From: Pseudoflavonifractor sp. AF19-9AC
GTDB lineage: Bacteria; Bacillota; Clostridia; Oscillospirales; Oscillospiraceae
Direction of reading: 5' to 3'
DNA length: 29,541 nt
Assembly (NCBI RefSeq): GCF_003478995.1
Contig: NZ_QUGI01000009.1
Location: 1-29,541 of the forward strand
In this document: piece after piece, positions 1 through 6,913 of the stretch
Numbering within the stretch: the first letter of the stretch is position 1
How the letters are laid out: every line of letters starts with the position of its first letter
The notes under the pieces: model-generated
What the model saw: only the letters and a program-made list of their open reading frames with translations
The model's database searches: none
What the model was told of the DNA's origin: nothing
Translations under genes and position numbers: made by a program

Positions 1-202
1 TCATTCATCCAAGAGTCTGCAAACCAATTTGCGCAAAACTGTTGACACTACCTTCATTTTAGCAGGGTGATGCAGAAAATGCAAGAACCTGGTATGCCAT
101 TCTCTCTATAAGCAGTCGTACCGCAAAGGAACATTTTACGGCACAATCTAATAAAAAAACCAGGAAAGCCTTGCACTGCAAGGCTTTCCTGGTTTCGTTC
201 AG
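1..202. other. Left chromosomal flank, no gene seen
   Basis: Apart from the terminator at 157-194, I see no convincing coding region, RNA gene or repeat here. It is the DNA that originally lay downstream of the guaA paralogue before the element inserted, because it directly follows the orphaned guaA end at 203-215. With 204-349 (element end) it makes a gene-free stretch of about 350 bases. Confidence 0.6.
157..194 (-). terminator. Original guaA terminator, now separated from its gene
   Basis: A perfect inverted repeat (AAACCAGGAAAGCCTTG / CAAGGCTTTCCTGGTTT) is followed, read on the minus strand, by a run of T. It lies 8 bases beyond the orphaned guaA stop codon at 203-205, in the orientation of guaA. 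I infer that it was the native guaA terminator before the 7.9-kb element separated the two. Confidence 0.85.
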
Positions 203-215
203 TTACTCCCACTCG
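203..215 (-). other. Left attachment site: orphaned guaA 3' end
   Basis: Read on the minus strand this is GAG TGG GAG TAA (Glu-Trp-Glu-stop), the same peptide end as the guaA paralogue at 8098. Nine bases, TCCCACTCG, are identical between 207-215 and 8102-8110 and in the same orientation. This is what a tyrosine recombinase leaves when it inserts in the last codons of guaA, a well-known integration hot spot. The crossover must lie within the shared bases. Confidence 0.85.
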
Positions 216-277
216 CTCCTGCCAGAAGTTTTCTAAACAGATTTGCTTATGGGATTTAGCTCAGAGTATTGGTATTC

Positions 278-335
278 TTTTCATTATTCAGATAGCAGAG
301 GCTATCTGATTTTTTGTTGCCATGGTGTTGCCACC
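278..335. repeat. Left-end integrase arm-site candidates
   Basis: The stretch holds TTTTCATTATTCA (278-290), whose exact reverse complement lies at 8006-8018. It also holds two copies of the motif GTTGCCA (within 314-322 and 325-335). The same GTTGCCA motif recurs twice near the other end (8020-8040). Tandem short repeats just inside both ends are typical of arm-type binding sites for lambda-like integrases and Xis; the role here is inferred. Confidence 0.5.
289..316 (+). terminator. Hairpin with T-run at left end of element
   Basis: CAGATAGC and GCTATCTG pair around an AGAG loop and are followed by ATTTTTT on the plus strand. It could stop transcription arriving from outside. It also lies 34 bases downstream of the stop of the minus-strand gene 350-1162, where the hairpin alone might serve as a weak end signal. 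Confidence 0.55.
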
Positions 336-349
336 GATTTAATGCACTC

Positions 350-1162
350 TCACTGATATACCGCAATGGGAAGGACAACGAGCGCAGGCCCTTTAATAAC
401 ATCACGAAGCTCTGCGGGGTTATCCATATTCTTCGGCATATTCCTTCGCTGAGCTCTGTTAAGAGGTAGCTTCTTGAAATCGTCGAAAATTTCATCCAAC
501 TTGATACTTTGTCCCTTAGGTATTTTACGAATAATTTTACATAGCAAATAGGATTGTCCAACAAAATTATCTTGATTACATCTAAAGTAACTTTCATCCA
601 AATACGCAACTATTGGATGCTTTCCGTCTGCAAATTCGAACACACAGGCAATTTCTTTACCGGATTTCATCTGCCCTAACGCCGAAAAACCTTGTACAGC
701 TTCGGTTGCTTTTTTGTCCAAAATCTGCTGATCTGTAATAGTCTCAAAAACCGCAGCCAACTCTGCAATTTTCATTACACTATCGGTCAACTCTTTCATC
801 TTAGAAAAGCGAGCAGTAACTAAAACTTCAAGAAAATCATCCCGGTATAAAGCACCATAATCTGCCTCGCTAAGAAACTCATAATATTTTAGACCATCAT
901 CTTCATCAGATTGCAAATATTTGTAGATTTTTTCAAATTTAGCTGCATCGCTAATACGTACAGACCGCTTTACTTCTTCAGACTGTTTTCCTGTATGGGA
1001 TCCATTTCCTGAAGCAACACCAATTGCCCCTTTTCCAGACAAAGTATTTTCCCTGCTAGTTGCAATTGCTTGAGCTTCCTCATCGTAAGTATAGCCGTCA
1101 ATAGCTGCAATATAATCCTCAATTACTTTTGTGTTTAGATATAAAAAGTTACGTAGTTTCAT
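350..1162 (-). CDS. DUF6414-like protein of unknown function, divergent from the controller gene
   Basis: A 270-residue soluble protein with no signal peptide or membrane segment. From memory, the N-terminus (FLYLNTKVIEDYIAAIDG), the small-residue stretch around residues 40-60 (GKGAIGVASGNGS) and the end (GPALVVLPIAVYQ) resemble proteins annotated DUF6414, a family with no known activity that I associate with mobile and defence contexts; the assignment is tentative. A ribosome site (AGAGGAAG) precedes the ATG at 1162. The gene is AT-rich like the neighbouring restriction genes. It is divergent from the controller gene (1247), and the C-boxes lie in the 84-base gap, so it may be part of the same regulated unit. 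I cannot tell whether it is an accessory of the restriction system, an independent defence factor, or unrelated cargo. Confidence 0.75.
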   Translation of the reverse strand: MKLRNFLYLNTKVIEDYIAAIDGYTYDEEAQAIATSRENTLSGKGAIGVASGNGSHTGKQSEEVKRSVRISDAAKFEKIYKYLQSDEDDGLKYYEFLSEADYGALYRDDFLEVLVTARFSKMKELTDSVMKIAELAAVFETITDQQILDKKATEAVQGFSALGQMKSGKEIACVFEFADGKHPIVAYLDESYFRCNQDNFVGQSYLLCKIIRKIPKGQSIKLDEIFDDFKKLPLNRAQRRNMPKNMDNPAELRDVIKGPALVVLPIAVYQ

Positions 1163-1183
1163 ATTTGCTTCCTCTTCGAACGA

Positions 1184-1210
1184 GACTTATTGTCTGTCGA
1201 CTTATTGTAT
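1184..1210 (+). promoter_or_regulatory. C-boxes: operator for the restriction controller protein
   Basis: GACTTATTGT occurs twice, at 1184-1193 and 1199-1208, exactly 15 bases apart and joined by CTGTC. This has the layout of C.PvuII-class operators, in which ACTYATAGTC-like half-sites are separated by a YGTR-type linker. It lies directly upstream of the controller gene (1247), where autoregulating C-proteins bind, and equally close to the start of the divergent gene at 1162. The exact -35/-10 positions are not clear to me. Confidence 0.8.
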
Positions 1211-1246
1211 TCAATATTGTAACATTTATCATGGAGGTTTTCAAGT

Positions 1247-1468
1247 ATGGACATCATTAAGGTTTTTGGAGTAAATGTGAAATATTATCGTCAAGCTATC
1301 GGCCTTTCCCAAGAAGCTTTTGCAGAAAAGTGTGGCTTACATCGAACATATATTAGTGCGATTGAACGTTTTCGCCGAAGTATTTCTCTCGAAAATATCC
1401 AAAGAATTGCAGATGCACTTGGAGTTGAACCATATTTACTCTTTATTGATCATACAGACACTTTATAA
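1247..1468 (+). CDS. Restriction-modification controller (C) protein, XRE family
   Basis: A 73-residue single-domain helix-turn-helix protein. The HTH runs over about residues 8-62, with the recognition-helix region CGLHRTYISAIER closely matching C-proteins of type II restriction systems (the pattern is GLHRTYIS-x-IERG). Length is normal for the family (about 70-85). A GGAGG ribosome site at 1233-1237 precedes the ATG. It lies upstream of and on the same strand as the HNH nuclease gene (85-base gap), with C-boxes in front. In this family the protein activates, then at higher dose represses, its own promoter, delaying nuclease production until DNA is methylated. That role is inferred here from family and operator. 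Confidence 0.88.
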   Translation: MDIIKVFGVNVKYYRQAIGLSQEAFAEKCGLHRTYISAIERFRRSISLENIQRIADALGVEPYLLFIDHTDTL

Positions 1469-1553
1469 CAACTGGAATGTTTTAGTCGGAGACTTGTATC
1501 AGTTTATATTTAATACACAACTTTTATTTAGATCTTAGTTCGGAGGGCTTGTT

Positions 1554-2291
1554 ATGTTACATATTGAAGATATTATTGAGATTCGGAAAGCTATTAATCG
1601 CCCTGGCTATGAAATTGTTTTTCCTCAAAATAAGATTATCTGGATAATAAAGCGACGTACCATAGCTGGCTTACTGTTATTGATAAAGTACGAGTATTGT
1701 TCAGAAGCAGACCTTGTTGGTGCTAACGACCGCCTGCATACTATCAAAGCGATATTAAGAGGAAAAATCAACCCATCTTGGATTCAGGAGCGCTATGGAG
1801 ATGCAAATAAACCTTTCAGTGAACTCTGGACTGAAGAAGGTTTTTCATGTGTTCATGCGGAAGCAATGCAAGGAAATCGTCAATATGTATTACATCCAGT
1901 AGATCATGAGTTGCTCTTTCAAGAAAATGCCAAGTCCACACGAATTCAATTAAATACTATAGAAAAACAAACTATTCTCACAGCTCAAACATACCGATGT
2001 AACATTTGTGGTGCGATTCTAAGAGAAAATTCAGCAATTGCACCACATACATTTGCAAAAGACCGTGTGCGTGTTGAATTTGATCACCGTATTCCTGTTG
2101 ATCGAGGCGGAGAAAATAATATAAATAATATACAGGCCCTCTGCCACTATTGTAATAAATGCAAACGTCAAATGTGTTTCGTTTGTACTCTTAGTGAGTG
2201 TTCACCATCTTGCGCCTTAGTATTTCCAGAACACGAAGAAGTCGTCCTTGCTACTGGAGAAAATATTCGGGACAGAATTACTAAACGCTAA
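1554..2291 (+). CDS. HNH endonuclease, probable type II restriction enzyme
   Basis: A 245-residue protein. The C-terminal part (about residues 145-215) is an HNH/beta-beta-alpha metal nuclease: zinc-knuckle cysteines C149-x2-C152 and C197-x2-C200, the catalytic FDHR motif (D177, H178) and the following GGENNINNIQALC segment. Four more cysteines follow at about 208-220. Residues 1-140 match nothing I recognise and could hold target recognition. The ribosome site GGAGGG precedes the ATG at 1554. The gene follows the C-protein gene, and its end overlaps the convergent methyltransferase gene by 11 bases, the usual tight pairing of restriction and modification genes. Recognition sequence is unknown. 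It could instead be a homing-like HNH enzyme, but the C-box/C-protein/methylase context argues for restriction. Confidence 0.85.
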   Translation: MLHIEDIIEIRKAINRPGYEIVFPQNKIIWIIKRRTIAGLLLLIKYEYCSEADLVGANDRLHTIKAILRGKINPSWIQERYGDANKPFSELWTEEGFSCVHAEAMQGNRQYVLHPVDHELLFQENAKSTRIQLNTIEKQTILTAQTYRCNICGAILRENSAIAPHTFAKDRVRVEFDHRIPVDRGGENNINNIQALCHYCNKCKRQMCFVCTLSECSPSCALVFPEHEEVVLATGENIRDRITKR

Positions 2292-3291
2292 AATGTGCAG
2301 CTCTTACAATCTCATCATAAATTGCACTTATTACGGGTGGACAAACCGCATTTGCTAATTGCTTAATACTATCAGTCCTGGAAATTCCAAAAGAAAATGT
2401 ATCTGGGAAACCCATAATACGCTTCATTTCTAGAACACTTAAATGTCGCCTTTCCTTAGTTAATACCGGTATCATTGCCCCCCCACCACTATTACTTACT
2501 GCAAAAGTAGGGAATTGGCCATCTAGTGAATACGCCCTAATTCCACTGGAACGAATTTGTAAAATACAATCATTTATATCGCAATTGTCGGCTACACGTT
2601 CTAAGCTCTTTCGTGTTTTAGGAATTTGAAAAGATAGCTCATCAGCACTTTTAATACCCAAATAAAGGTCAATATACTCTTCCCATTTTTTAGAAATAGG
2701 GATAGAATTGTCTCCAGGTACTAATACATCACGGAGTGTCTTTTTAGGTTCAGCACCAACAGGAAAATGGAAGCTTACATTCTTTAGCTTTTTTATATTA
2801 AATGCAACAATATACAAACGCGGCCTACTTTGAGGCACTCCAAAATCTGCACTATCTAAAATTTCATCATATACTTTATAGCCGATTTCTTCGAATAAAT
2901 TTTTAATGAGGCTTAATGTTGCACCTTGTTTATGTCTTTTTAGATTTGCCACATTTTCTAGAAAAACAACTTTGGGCTCTAACGCTCGAATAATTTCAAA
3001 AAGTTTTAGTATAATTTTCCCTCTGTCATCCTCAAGTCCCTTTTGTTTCCCTGCAATAGAAAATGGCTGGCACGGAAATCCTGAGCATAAGATATCCATG
3101 TGCGGAATACTATCTACGTCTAATGTAAATATATCTTTTGAATCAAAGTGTTCACCAAAATTTCTATAGTAGGTATCATCACATTTTTCATCAATTTCAT
3201 TTTTATATATGCATTTTGAATTATGTGCAGCTAGATCAATTCCAAGCCGAAAACCTCCCACTCCTGCACAAAATTCCGCGTATTTTACCAT
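2281..3291 (-). CDS. DNA (cytosine-5-) methyltransferase
   Basis: A 336-residue enzyme, normal for single-chain type II C5 methylases. Motif I is FCAGVGGFRLG (7-17), catalytic motif IV is GFPCQPFS (71-78, nucleophile Cys74), motif VI is LENV (111-114), motif VIII is QSRPRLY (154-160), and motif X is LANAVCPP (312-319). The variable target-recognition region lies about 165-270. All key residues are present, so it should be active, transferring methyl from S-adenosylmethionine to cytosine C5 and protecting host DNA from the adjacent nuclease. GAGGTG precedes the ATG. It is co-transcribed with the small XRE gene upstream (20-base gap) and runs head-on into the HNH gene. The specific site cannot be read from sequence alone. 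Confidence 0.95.
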   Translation of the reverse strand: MVKYAEFCAGVGGFRLGIDLAAHNSKCIYKNEIDEKCDDTYYRNFGEHFDSKDIFTLDVDSIPHMDILCSGFPCQPFSIAGKQKGLEDDRGKIILKLFEIIRALEPKVVFLENVANLKRHKQGATLSLIKNLFEEIGYKVYDEILDSADFGVPQSRPRLYIVAFNIKKLKNVSFHFPVGAEPKKTLRDVLVPGDNSIPISKKWEEYIDLYLGIKSADELSFQIPKTRKSLERVADNCDINDCILQIRSSGIRAYSLDGQFPTFAVSNSGGGAMIPVLTKERRHLSVLEMKRIMGFPDTFSFGISRTDSIKQLANAVCPPVISAIYDEIVRAAHFSV

Positions 3292-3311
3292 GATAGCACC
3301 TCAAGTTATAT

Positions 3312-3512
3312 TCAATAAATAAATTCCACTATATCCCCAATAGTACACCCTAGTGTTGTACAAATTTTAAATAGGCTTTCCATCGAAACAAACTCATTCC
3401 GCCCCATTTTTGCTAACACATTGAAACTAATTCCTGCAGCGTCTTTTAGCTCTGTTCGATTCATTTTTTTATCAATCAACATCTTCCATAGCTTGTCGTA
3501 ACTGACCGGCAT
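3312..3512 (-). CDS. Small XRE-family regulator upstream of the methyltransferase
   Basis: A 66-residue helix-turn-helix protein (ATG at 3512 preferred over the upstream TTG at 3518 because GGGG lies 8 bases ahead of the ATG). The sequence ELKDAAGISFNVLAKMGRNE is a Cro/CI-type HTH of the YozG-like group often found just ahead of dcm-like methylase genes. It starts an operon with the methyltransferase. A clear promoter and a nearby inverted repeat precede it, so autoregulation of the methylase operon is likely. It differs from the C-protein at 1247 in sequence and presumably in binding site, giving the module two separate regulators. Confidence 0.85.
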   Translation of the reverse strand: MPVSYDKLWKMLIDKKMNRTELKDAAGISFNVLAKMGRNEFVSMESLFKICTTLGCTIGDIVEFIY

Positions 3513-3515
3513 AAT

Positions 3516-3575
3516 CAATTCCCCATTCGTTGTCGAATTGTTTTACATTATACCATATTACGCACATAGCCACAA
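3516..3575 (-). promoter_or_regulatory. Promoter and operator candidate of the methyltransferase operon
   Basis: On the minus strand TTGTGG (3570-3575) and TATAAT (3547-3552) are separated by 17 bases. Between the start site and the ATG lies a perfect inverted repeat ATTCG-TTGT-CGAAT (3525-3538), nested inside CAATTC/GAATTG (3516-3521 and 3535-3540). The position suits repression by the encoded XRE protein. Confidence 0.7.
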
Positions 3576-3663
3576 GATAATCTCACGAAAAGATGAGTAA
3601 ACGAGATTCATTCAAGACCTAGCTCCATCTTTCAAAAAGTCATGAGGCCCGGCACCGAAGTTT

Positions 3664-3918
3664 TTATACCTGGCAATCTAATAACGCTTTCTCGGCCACT
3701 GCTTTTAGATATAGTTCTGGCTCACCATTCAAAATCAGTTCGGCATAGGCCAGCGGATCATTGTAAATCAGCCAGTCCAGTTCTGACCGCTGGTACATAC
3801 TGTTTGCTAGTTCGTTCTCCACGGCCTTGCAGTCGATGGAGAGAAGCGTCCCATCCTCCAGACACAGCTCCACACAGGCAGTGTCCAGGTTGAACTCACA
3901 GGACAGAATTTTCCTCAT
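3664..3918 (-). CDS. DUF6061-like protein of mobile elements
   Basis: An 84-residue protein of unknown function. The sequence MRKILSCEFNLDTACVELCL and the later SMYQRSELDWLIYNDPLAYAE match, from memory, a conserved small family (DUF6061) carried by Clostridia integrative elements. GGGAGG precedes the ATG at 3918. It belongs to the GC-richer element backbone rather than to the AT-rich restriction cargo, so the cargo boundary falls between about 3580 and 3660. No catalytic motif is apparent. Confidence 0.75.
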   Translation of the reverse strand: MRKILSCEFNLDTACVELCLEDGTLLSIDCKAVENELANSMYQRSELDWLIYNDPLAYAELILNGEPELYLKAVAEKALLDCQV

Positions 3919-3997
3919 AGTCGTTACCTCCCAATGCTTAAATCTTGATTGATTTTCCGCAGCGGCACAAGGGCCGTTTCGGTTGTTTTAGATACAG

Positions 3998-4062
3998 GCA
4001 AGCAATGCGTGTGGATAGCCACACACAAATCCAGCAAGCAATGCGAGTGTTAATACACACTC
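3998..4062. repeat. Two direct repeats, each leading into a hairpin
   Basis: GCAAGCAATGCG occurs at 3998-4009 and again at 4034-4045, 36 bases apart. The first runs into the stem GTGTGG-ATAG-CCACAC (4009-4024), the second into GAGTGT-N6-ACACTC (4045-4062). The stems differ in sequence while the 12-base lead-in is identical, suggesting a protein-bound repeat beside a structured site. Confidence 0.75.
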
Positions 4063-4258
4063 ACATTTCCTGCTGTCTGCTTGTTGAGGGCAACGCCCCC
4101 AAGCCCCTTTTGAACACAGAATTTCATTCTGTGGCTGTGCGTTCTGCGAACGCTTTTTAGGCCGTACCCGGTGCTCTGTTTCGTGGGCAAGGGCGTCGTG
4201 AAATGCGATACCCTCCTGAAAGACGGGGTGACAAAATACCACCCCAGTTTTTCGTTCC

Positions 4259-4331
4259 GCGACGGTGGCGACGGTCGCAACGGTGCTGGGAGCACCCCTC
4301 AAAACACCGTCGCGACCGTTGCGAGCGTCGC
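4259..4331. repeat. Large imperfect palindrome beside the ATPase gene end
   Basis: The 27-base arms 4259-4285 and 4305-4331 are complementary at all but about four positions and consist of CG-rich units like GCGACGGT. Between them GGTGCT-GGG-AGCACC (4282-4296) is a perfect hairpin. The palindrome ends 3 bases before the stop codon of the ATPase gene. It could be its terminator (no T-run on the minus strand) or part of an origin. Confidence 0.75.
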
Positions 4332-4334
4332 GCT

Positions 4335-5510
4335 TTACTCGATTACTTCAAACGCGGATGTTTCCACCACCATGTAGGTCAGCCGGATACGCCGTCCGGC
4401 GTGCTTGGTTTTATTCTCATACCTCACCTGATGTTCTTCCAGCAAGCGGCTGGCATTCACATTCAGATGTTTGGTGAGTCGGTTTACCGCCATATCCGTC
4501 TGAATCGCCTGGGCCAGATCGGTGGGACTGCCTTCCCATTCCCGGTTCTCAGAGGATACGAGCTTTGCCACGGCTTCTAGTACCGGGTCTGGAGGCTGTT
4601 TCCAAAGCTCATTCTCTGCATGGTCGAGACCCCAAACTAGGCTCTCTTGGTCTTTGCTCAGATATAGCCGCTGATCCGGCTGGTCTCTGCCTACCACCTC
4701 CAGGGTAGCCTTGCTATCCGTTCGCTTCTCCTTCTGCATCAGGAGCGCCCCATCCGCACAGCCCAGCAAGCCGGTTGTACCGGAAATCATCTCAAAGCTG
4801 TCTCCCGCAGGCTGCTTTCTGGTGTGGTGAACGATCAGGACGCAGACGCCATATCGGTCGGCAAATTGTTTCAGCTTGCCGATCACCTCATAGTCGCTGG
4901 AATAGCTGTAGCTGTCGCTCACCGCTTCCCGAACTTTTTGCAGGGTATCCACAATAACAAGTTTGGTGTCACTGTGTTCCCGGACGAACTTTTCCAGCTG
5001 CTCATCCAGGCCACCGCCGATCATCTTAGCATTGGTAGCAAAGTGGAGGGAGCTTGTCCCCTCCACTCCGAACATTCGGAACATCCGGCGCTGTAAACGG
5101 CTCTCGTCATCCTCCAACGCCAGGTAGAGAACAGTTCCCTGATGGGTCTTGTAGCCCCACAGGTCTTGCCCGGTGCTGACATGGTGGGCGATCTGCGCCA
5201 TCAGGAAGGACTTGCCGATTTTGGGCGCTCCGGCAAGGATGTACGCTCCCGTGTAGAGCAGGTTCTCAATCACCGCAGACTTACCCTCAAACACATTGTC
5301 CATCAGCTCGTCCAGGGTCACAGTATGCAGGTAGGCTGGGTCGCTCATGCGGCGCATCTTCCGGTAAAGTTCCTCCAAATCTCTTTCGGGGGAATTGCTT
5401 TTTTCGTCTGGGTCTGGTATAGTGGTCTTGGAATTTTGAGAGATTGACTGCCCATCATCTGCGCCAACAGATGAACCATGGGCGGTCATTTTCTTTTTCT
5501 CATCGGTCAT
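4335..5510 (-). CDS. RepA-like RecA-fold ATPase (AAA_25 type)
   Basis: A 391-residue protein from the ATG at 5510, preferred to the TTG at 5516 because AGGAGG lies 9 bases ahead of the ATG. Walker A is GAPKIGKS and Walker B is LVIVDT (about 95-190 region), with LALEDD after the first strand and an HHTRK motif near residue 230. The order fits RepA/DnaB-type hexameric helicases such as plasmid RSF1010 RepA. The C-terminal about 90 residues look like a winged-helix DNA-binding part. The N-terminal 45 residues are polar and probably disordered. It overlaps the end of the MobC-like gene, so translation is likely coupled. A role in replication of the excised or transferred element is probable. No primase or initiator is seen. 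Confidence 0.85.
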   Translation of the reverse strand: MTDEKKKMTAHGSSVGADDGQSISQNSKTTIPDPDEKSNSPERDLEELYRKMRRMSDPAYLHTVTLDELMDNVFEGKSAVIENLLYTGAYILAGAPKIGKSFLMAQIAHHVSTGQDLWGYKTHQGTVLYLALEDDESRLQRRMFRMFGVEGTSSLHFATNAKMIGGGLDEQLEKFVREHSDTKLVIVDTLQKVREAVSDSYSYSSDYEVIGKLKQFADRYGVCVLIVHHTRKQPAGDSFEMISGTTGLLGCADGALLMQKEKRTDSKATLEVVGRDQPDQRLYLSKDQESLVWGLDHAENELWKQPPDPVLEAVAKLVSSENREWEGSPTDLAQAIQTDMAVNRLTKHLNVNASRLLEEHQVRYENKTKHAGRRIRLTYMVVETSAFEVIE

Positions 5511-5835
5511 AGGCAAAGTCCTCCTGCATTCCGTTCATAATGGTAGCGATCATCTGGATGGTGTCCAGCAGCTCGTCGTTCACGCCCTGCCCAGCCTCGA
5601 TCCGGCGCAGCTCGTCCAGCACAGCGGCCAGCTGATCCCGCAGCGCCTTGTAGACCCTGGGGTTGCCCTGGACCACCACATCCCGGCAAAGCAGTCGCCG
5701 GATGATATAATCCTGTTTGGTCAGGCCGGTGAGCTTAACTGCCGTCTCGATCTGAGCGTCCTCCTCCGGGGAGACCCGAAAAGCCACAGTCTTGTTTCTC
5801 CAACGGTTGTGCTTGTCCAAATTCTTTGCTGACAT
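5500..5835 (-). CDS. MobC-like ribbon-helix-helix relaxosome protein
   Basis: A 111-residue protein. KTVAFRVSPEEDAQIETAVK (about 15-34) begins a ribbon-helix-helix fold followed by GLTKQDYIIRRLLCRDVVV, the pattern of plasmid-mobilisation accessory proteins annotated MobC. The C-terminal half is helical. AAAGGGG precedes the ATG. The integrase stop is 2 bases upstream and the ATPase start overlaps its end, so it is the middle gene of an int-mob-rep operon. In this family such proteins help a relaxase open oriT. No relaxase is present here, so it must serve a relaxase in trans or act only as a regulator; that is inference. Confidence 0.78.
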   Translation of the reverse strand: MSAKNLDKHNRWRNKTVAFRVSPEEDAQIETAVKLTGLTKQDYIIRRLLCRDVVVQGNPRVYKALRDQLAAVLDELRRIEAGQGVNDELLDTIQMIATIMNGMQEDFAYDR

Positions 5836-5837
5836 TT

Positions 5838-6911
5838 TTAATTGCCCCTTTCCATGTTCAATTTATCCGCCATCTCCGCCTGCTTGGACGGAAACAGGTG
5901 CGCGTAGTTGTAAGTGATGTCGATGCTCTCATGGCCCACCCGGTCCGCGATAGCCGTGGCAGAGAAGCCCATGTCAATCAAAAGCGAGACCGCGCTGTGC
6001 CGAATATCATGGATTCTGATGCGCGGCACACCGGCTTCTTTGGCTCCCCGGTCCATCTCCCGGTGGAGATAGCTCTTGGTGACGGTGAACATCCGATCAT
6101 CCGGCCCGATGTCGTAGAGCATCTTGATGTAATCCTGGATTTCCTCGGCTAAAAATTGCGGCATGGTGATGACCCGATTACTCTTTTCGGTTTTGGGAGT
6201 GGTAATTAGATCCTGGCCATTCAACCGCTGATAGGATTTATTGATGGTAACGGTGCGCTTCTCAAAATCAAAGTCTGCCGGGGTCAGGGCAAGCAGCTCC
6301 CCCTCCCGGATACCGCACCAGTAGAGCATCTCAAAGGCGTAGAAGGACAGTGGCTTGTCCATCATCACCTCGGCAAATTTCAGGTACTGCTCCTTGGTCC
6401 AGAACATCATCTCTCGGTTTTTCTTTTTGCCCATGCTGCCCGCCTTCTTGCAGGGATTCTCCCGGAGGTTGTAGTACCGAACCGCGTGGTTGAAGATGGC
6501 ACTGAGCTGATTGTGGACCGTTTTCAGGTACACCGGCGAGTAGGGCTTGCCGTTCTCGTCCTTATGGTTCAACATCTCGTTCTGCCAGGTAATGATCTGC
6601 TGGGCGGTGATGTTACACATTTTCAGCCTGCCGAAGTAGGGCAGCAGCTTAGTACGGATGATATGGTCCTTGGTAGCCCAGGTGTTCTCCTTGAGCCGGG
6701 TTTTCATATCCGCCGTGTAGAGGTCCACGAAGCTCCTGAAGGTCATGTCCAGATCGGCACTGGTCTTGTTGAGCTGTTCGCGCTCCCAGGCTTGTGCCTC
6801 CCGTTTGGTCTTGAAGCCCCGTTTCTGGGTCTGCTTGCGCTCGCCGTTCCAGTCGGTGTAGCGGTAGACCGCTCGCCAAGTATTCGTCTTTTCTTCTTTG
6901 TAGATCGCCAT
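5838..6911 (-). CDS. int: Tyrosine recombinase integrase of the element
   Basis: A 357-residue integrase from the ATG at 6911 (AGGAGG 7 bases ahead; the longer TTG start has no such site). Order: arm-binding N-terminal domain (about 1-55), SAM-like core-binding domain (about 58-160), catalytic domain. The catalytic residues are all visible: Arg in CGIREGELLAL (about 202), Lys in TTPKTEKSNR (240), HxxR in HDIRHS (301, 304), His in VGHESID (327) and nucleophile Tyr in YNYAHL (336). It should be active. The attachment repeats place its target in the last codons of guaA. It follows xis by 2 bases and precedes the MobC-like gene by 2 bases. Confidence 0.96.
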   Translation of the reverse strand: MAIYKEEKTNTWRAVYRYTDWNGERKQTQKRGFKTKREAQAWEREQLNKTSADLDMTFRSFVDLYTADMKTRLKENTWATKDHIIRTKLLPYFGRLKMCNITAQQIITWQNEMLNHKDENGKPYSPVYLKTVHNQLSAIFNHAVRYYNLRENPCKKAGSMGKKKNREMMFWTKEQYLKFAEVMMDKPLSFYAFEMLYWCGIREGELLALTPADFDFEKRTVTINKSYQRLNGQDLITTPKTEKSNRVITMPQFLAEEIQDYIKMLYDIGPDDRMFTVTKSYLHREMDRGAKEAGVPRIRIHDIRHSAVSLLIDMGFSATAIADRVGHESIDITYNYAHLFPSKQAEMADKLNMERGN

Positions 6912-6913
6912 GA

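Larger units (their letters stand above)
3919..4334. other. Non-coding region with repeats and hairpins (oriT- or replication-like)
   Basis: About 416 bases with no convincing gene; open frames here lack ribosome sites and repeat-derived composition explains them. It contains two direct repeats each followed by a hairpin (3998-4062), an inverted repeat CACAGAAT/ATTCTGTG (about 4114-4132), a GCGTTC-TGC-GAACGC hairpin followed by T5 (about 4138-4157), and a large imperfect palindrome (4259-4331). Such structure between a RepA-like ATPase with MobC-like partner and the cargo suggests a transfer or replication origin; this is inference. Confidence 0.55.

Noticed and set aside
3988..4302. Minus-strand frame with a Val-Ala-Thr repeat near its start
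   Set aside because: The repeat is just the palindrome at 4259-4331 read as protein; no ribosome site, and the rest lies over hairpins and repeats.
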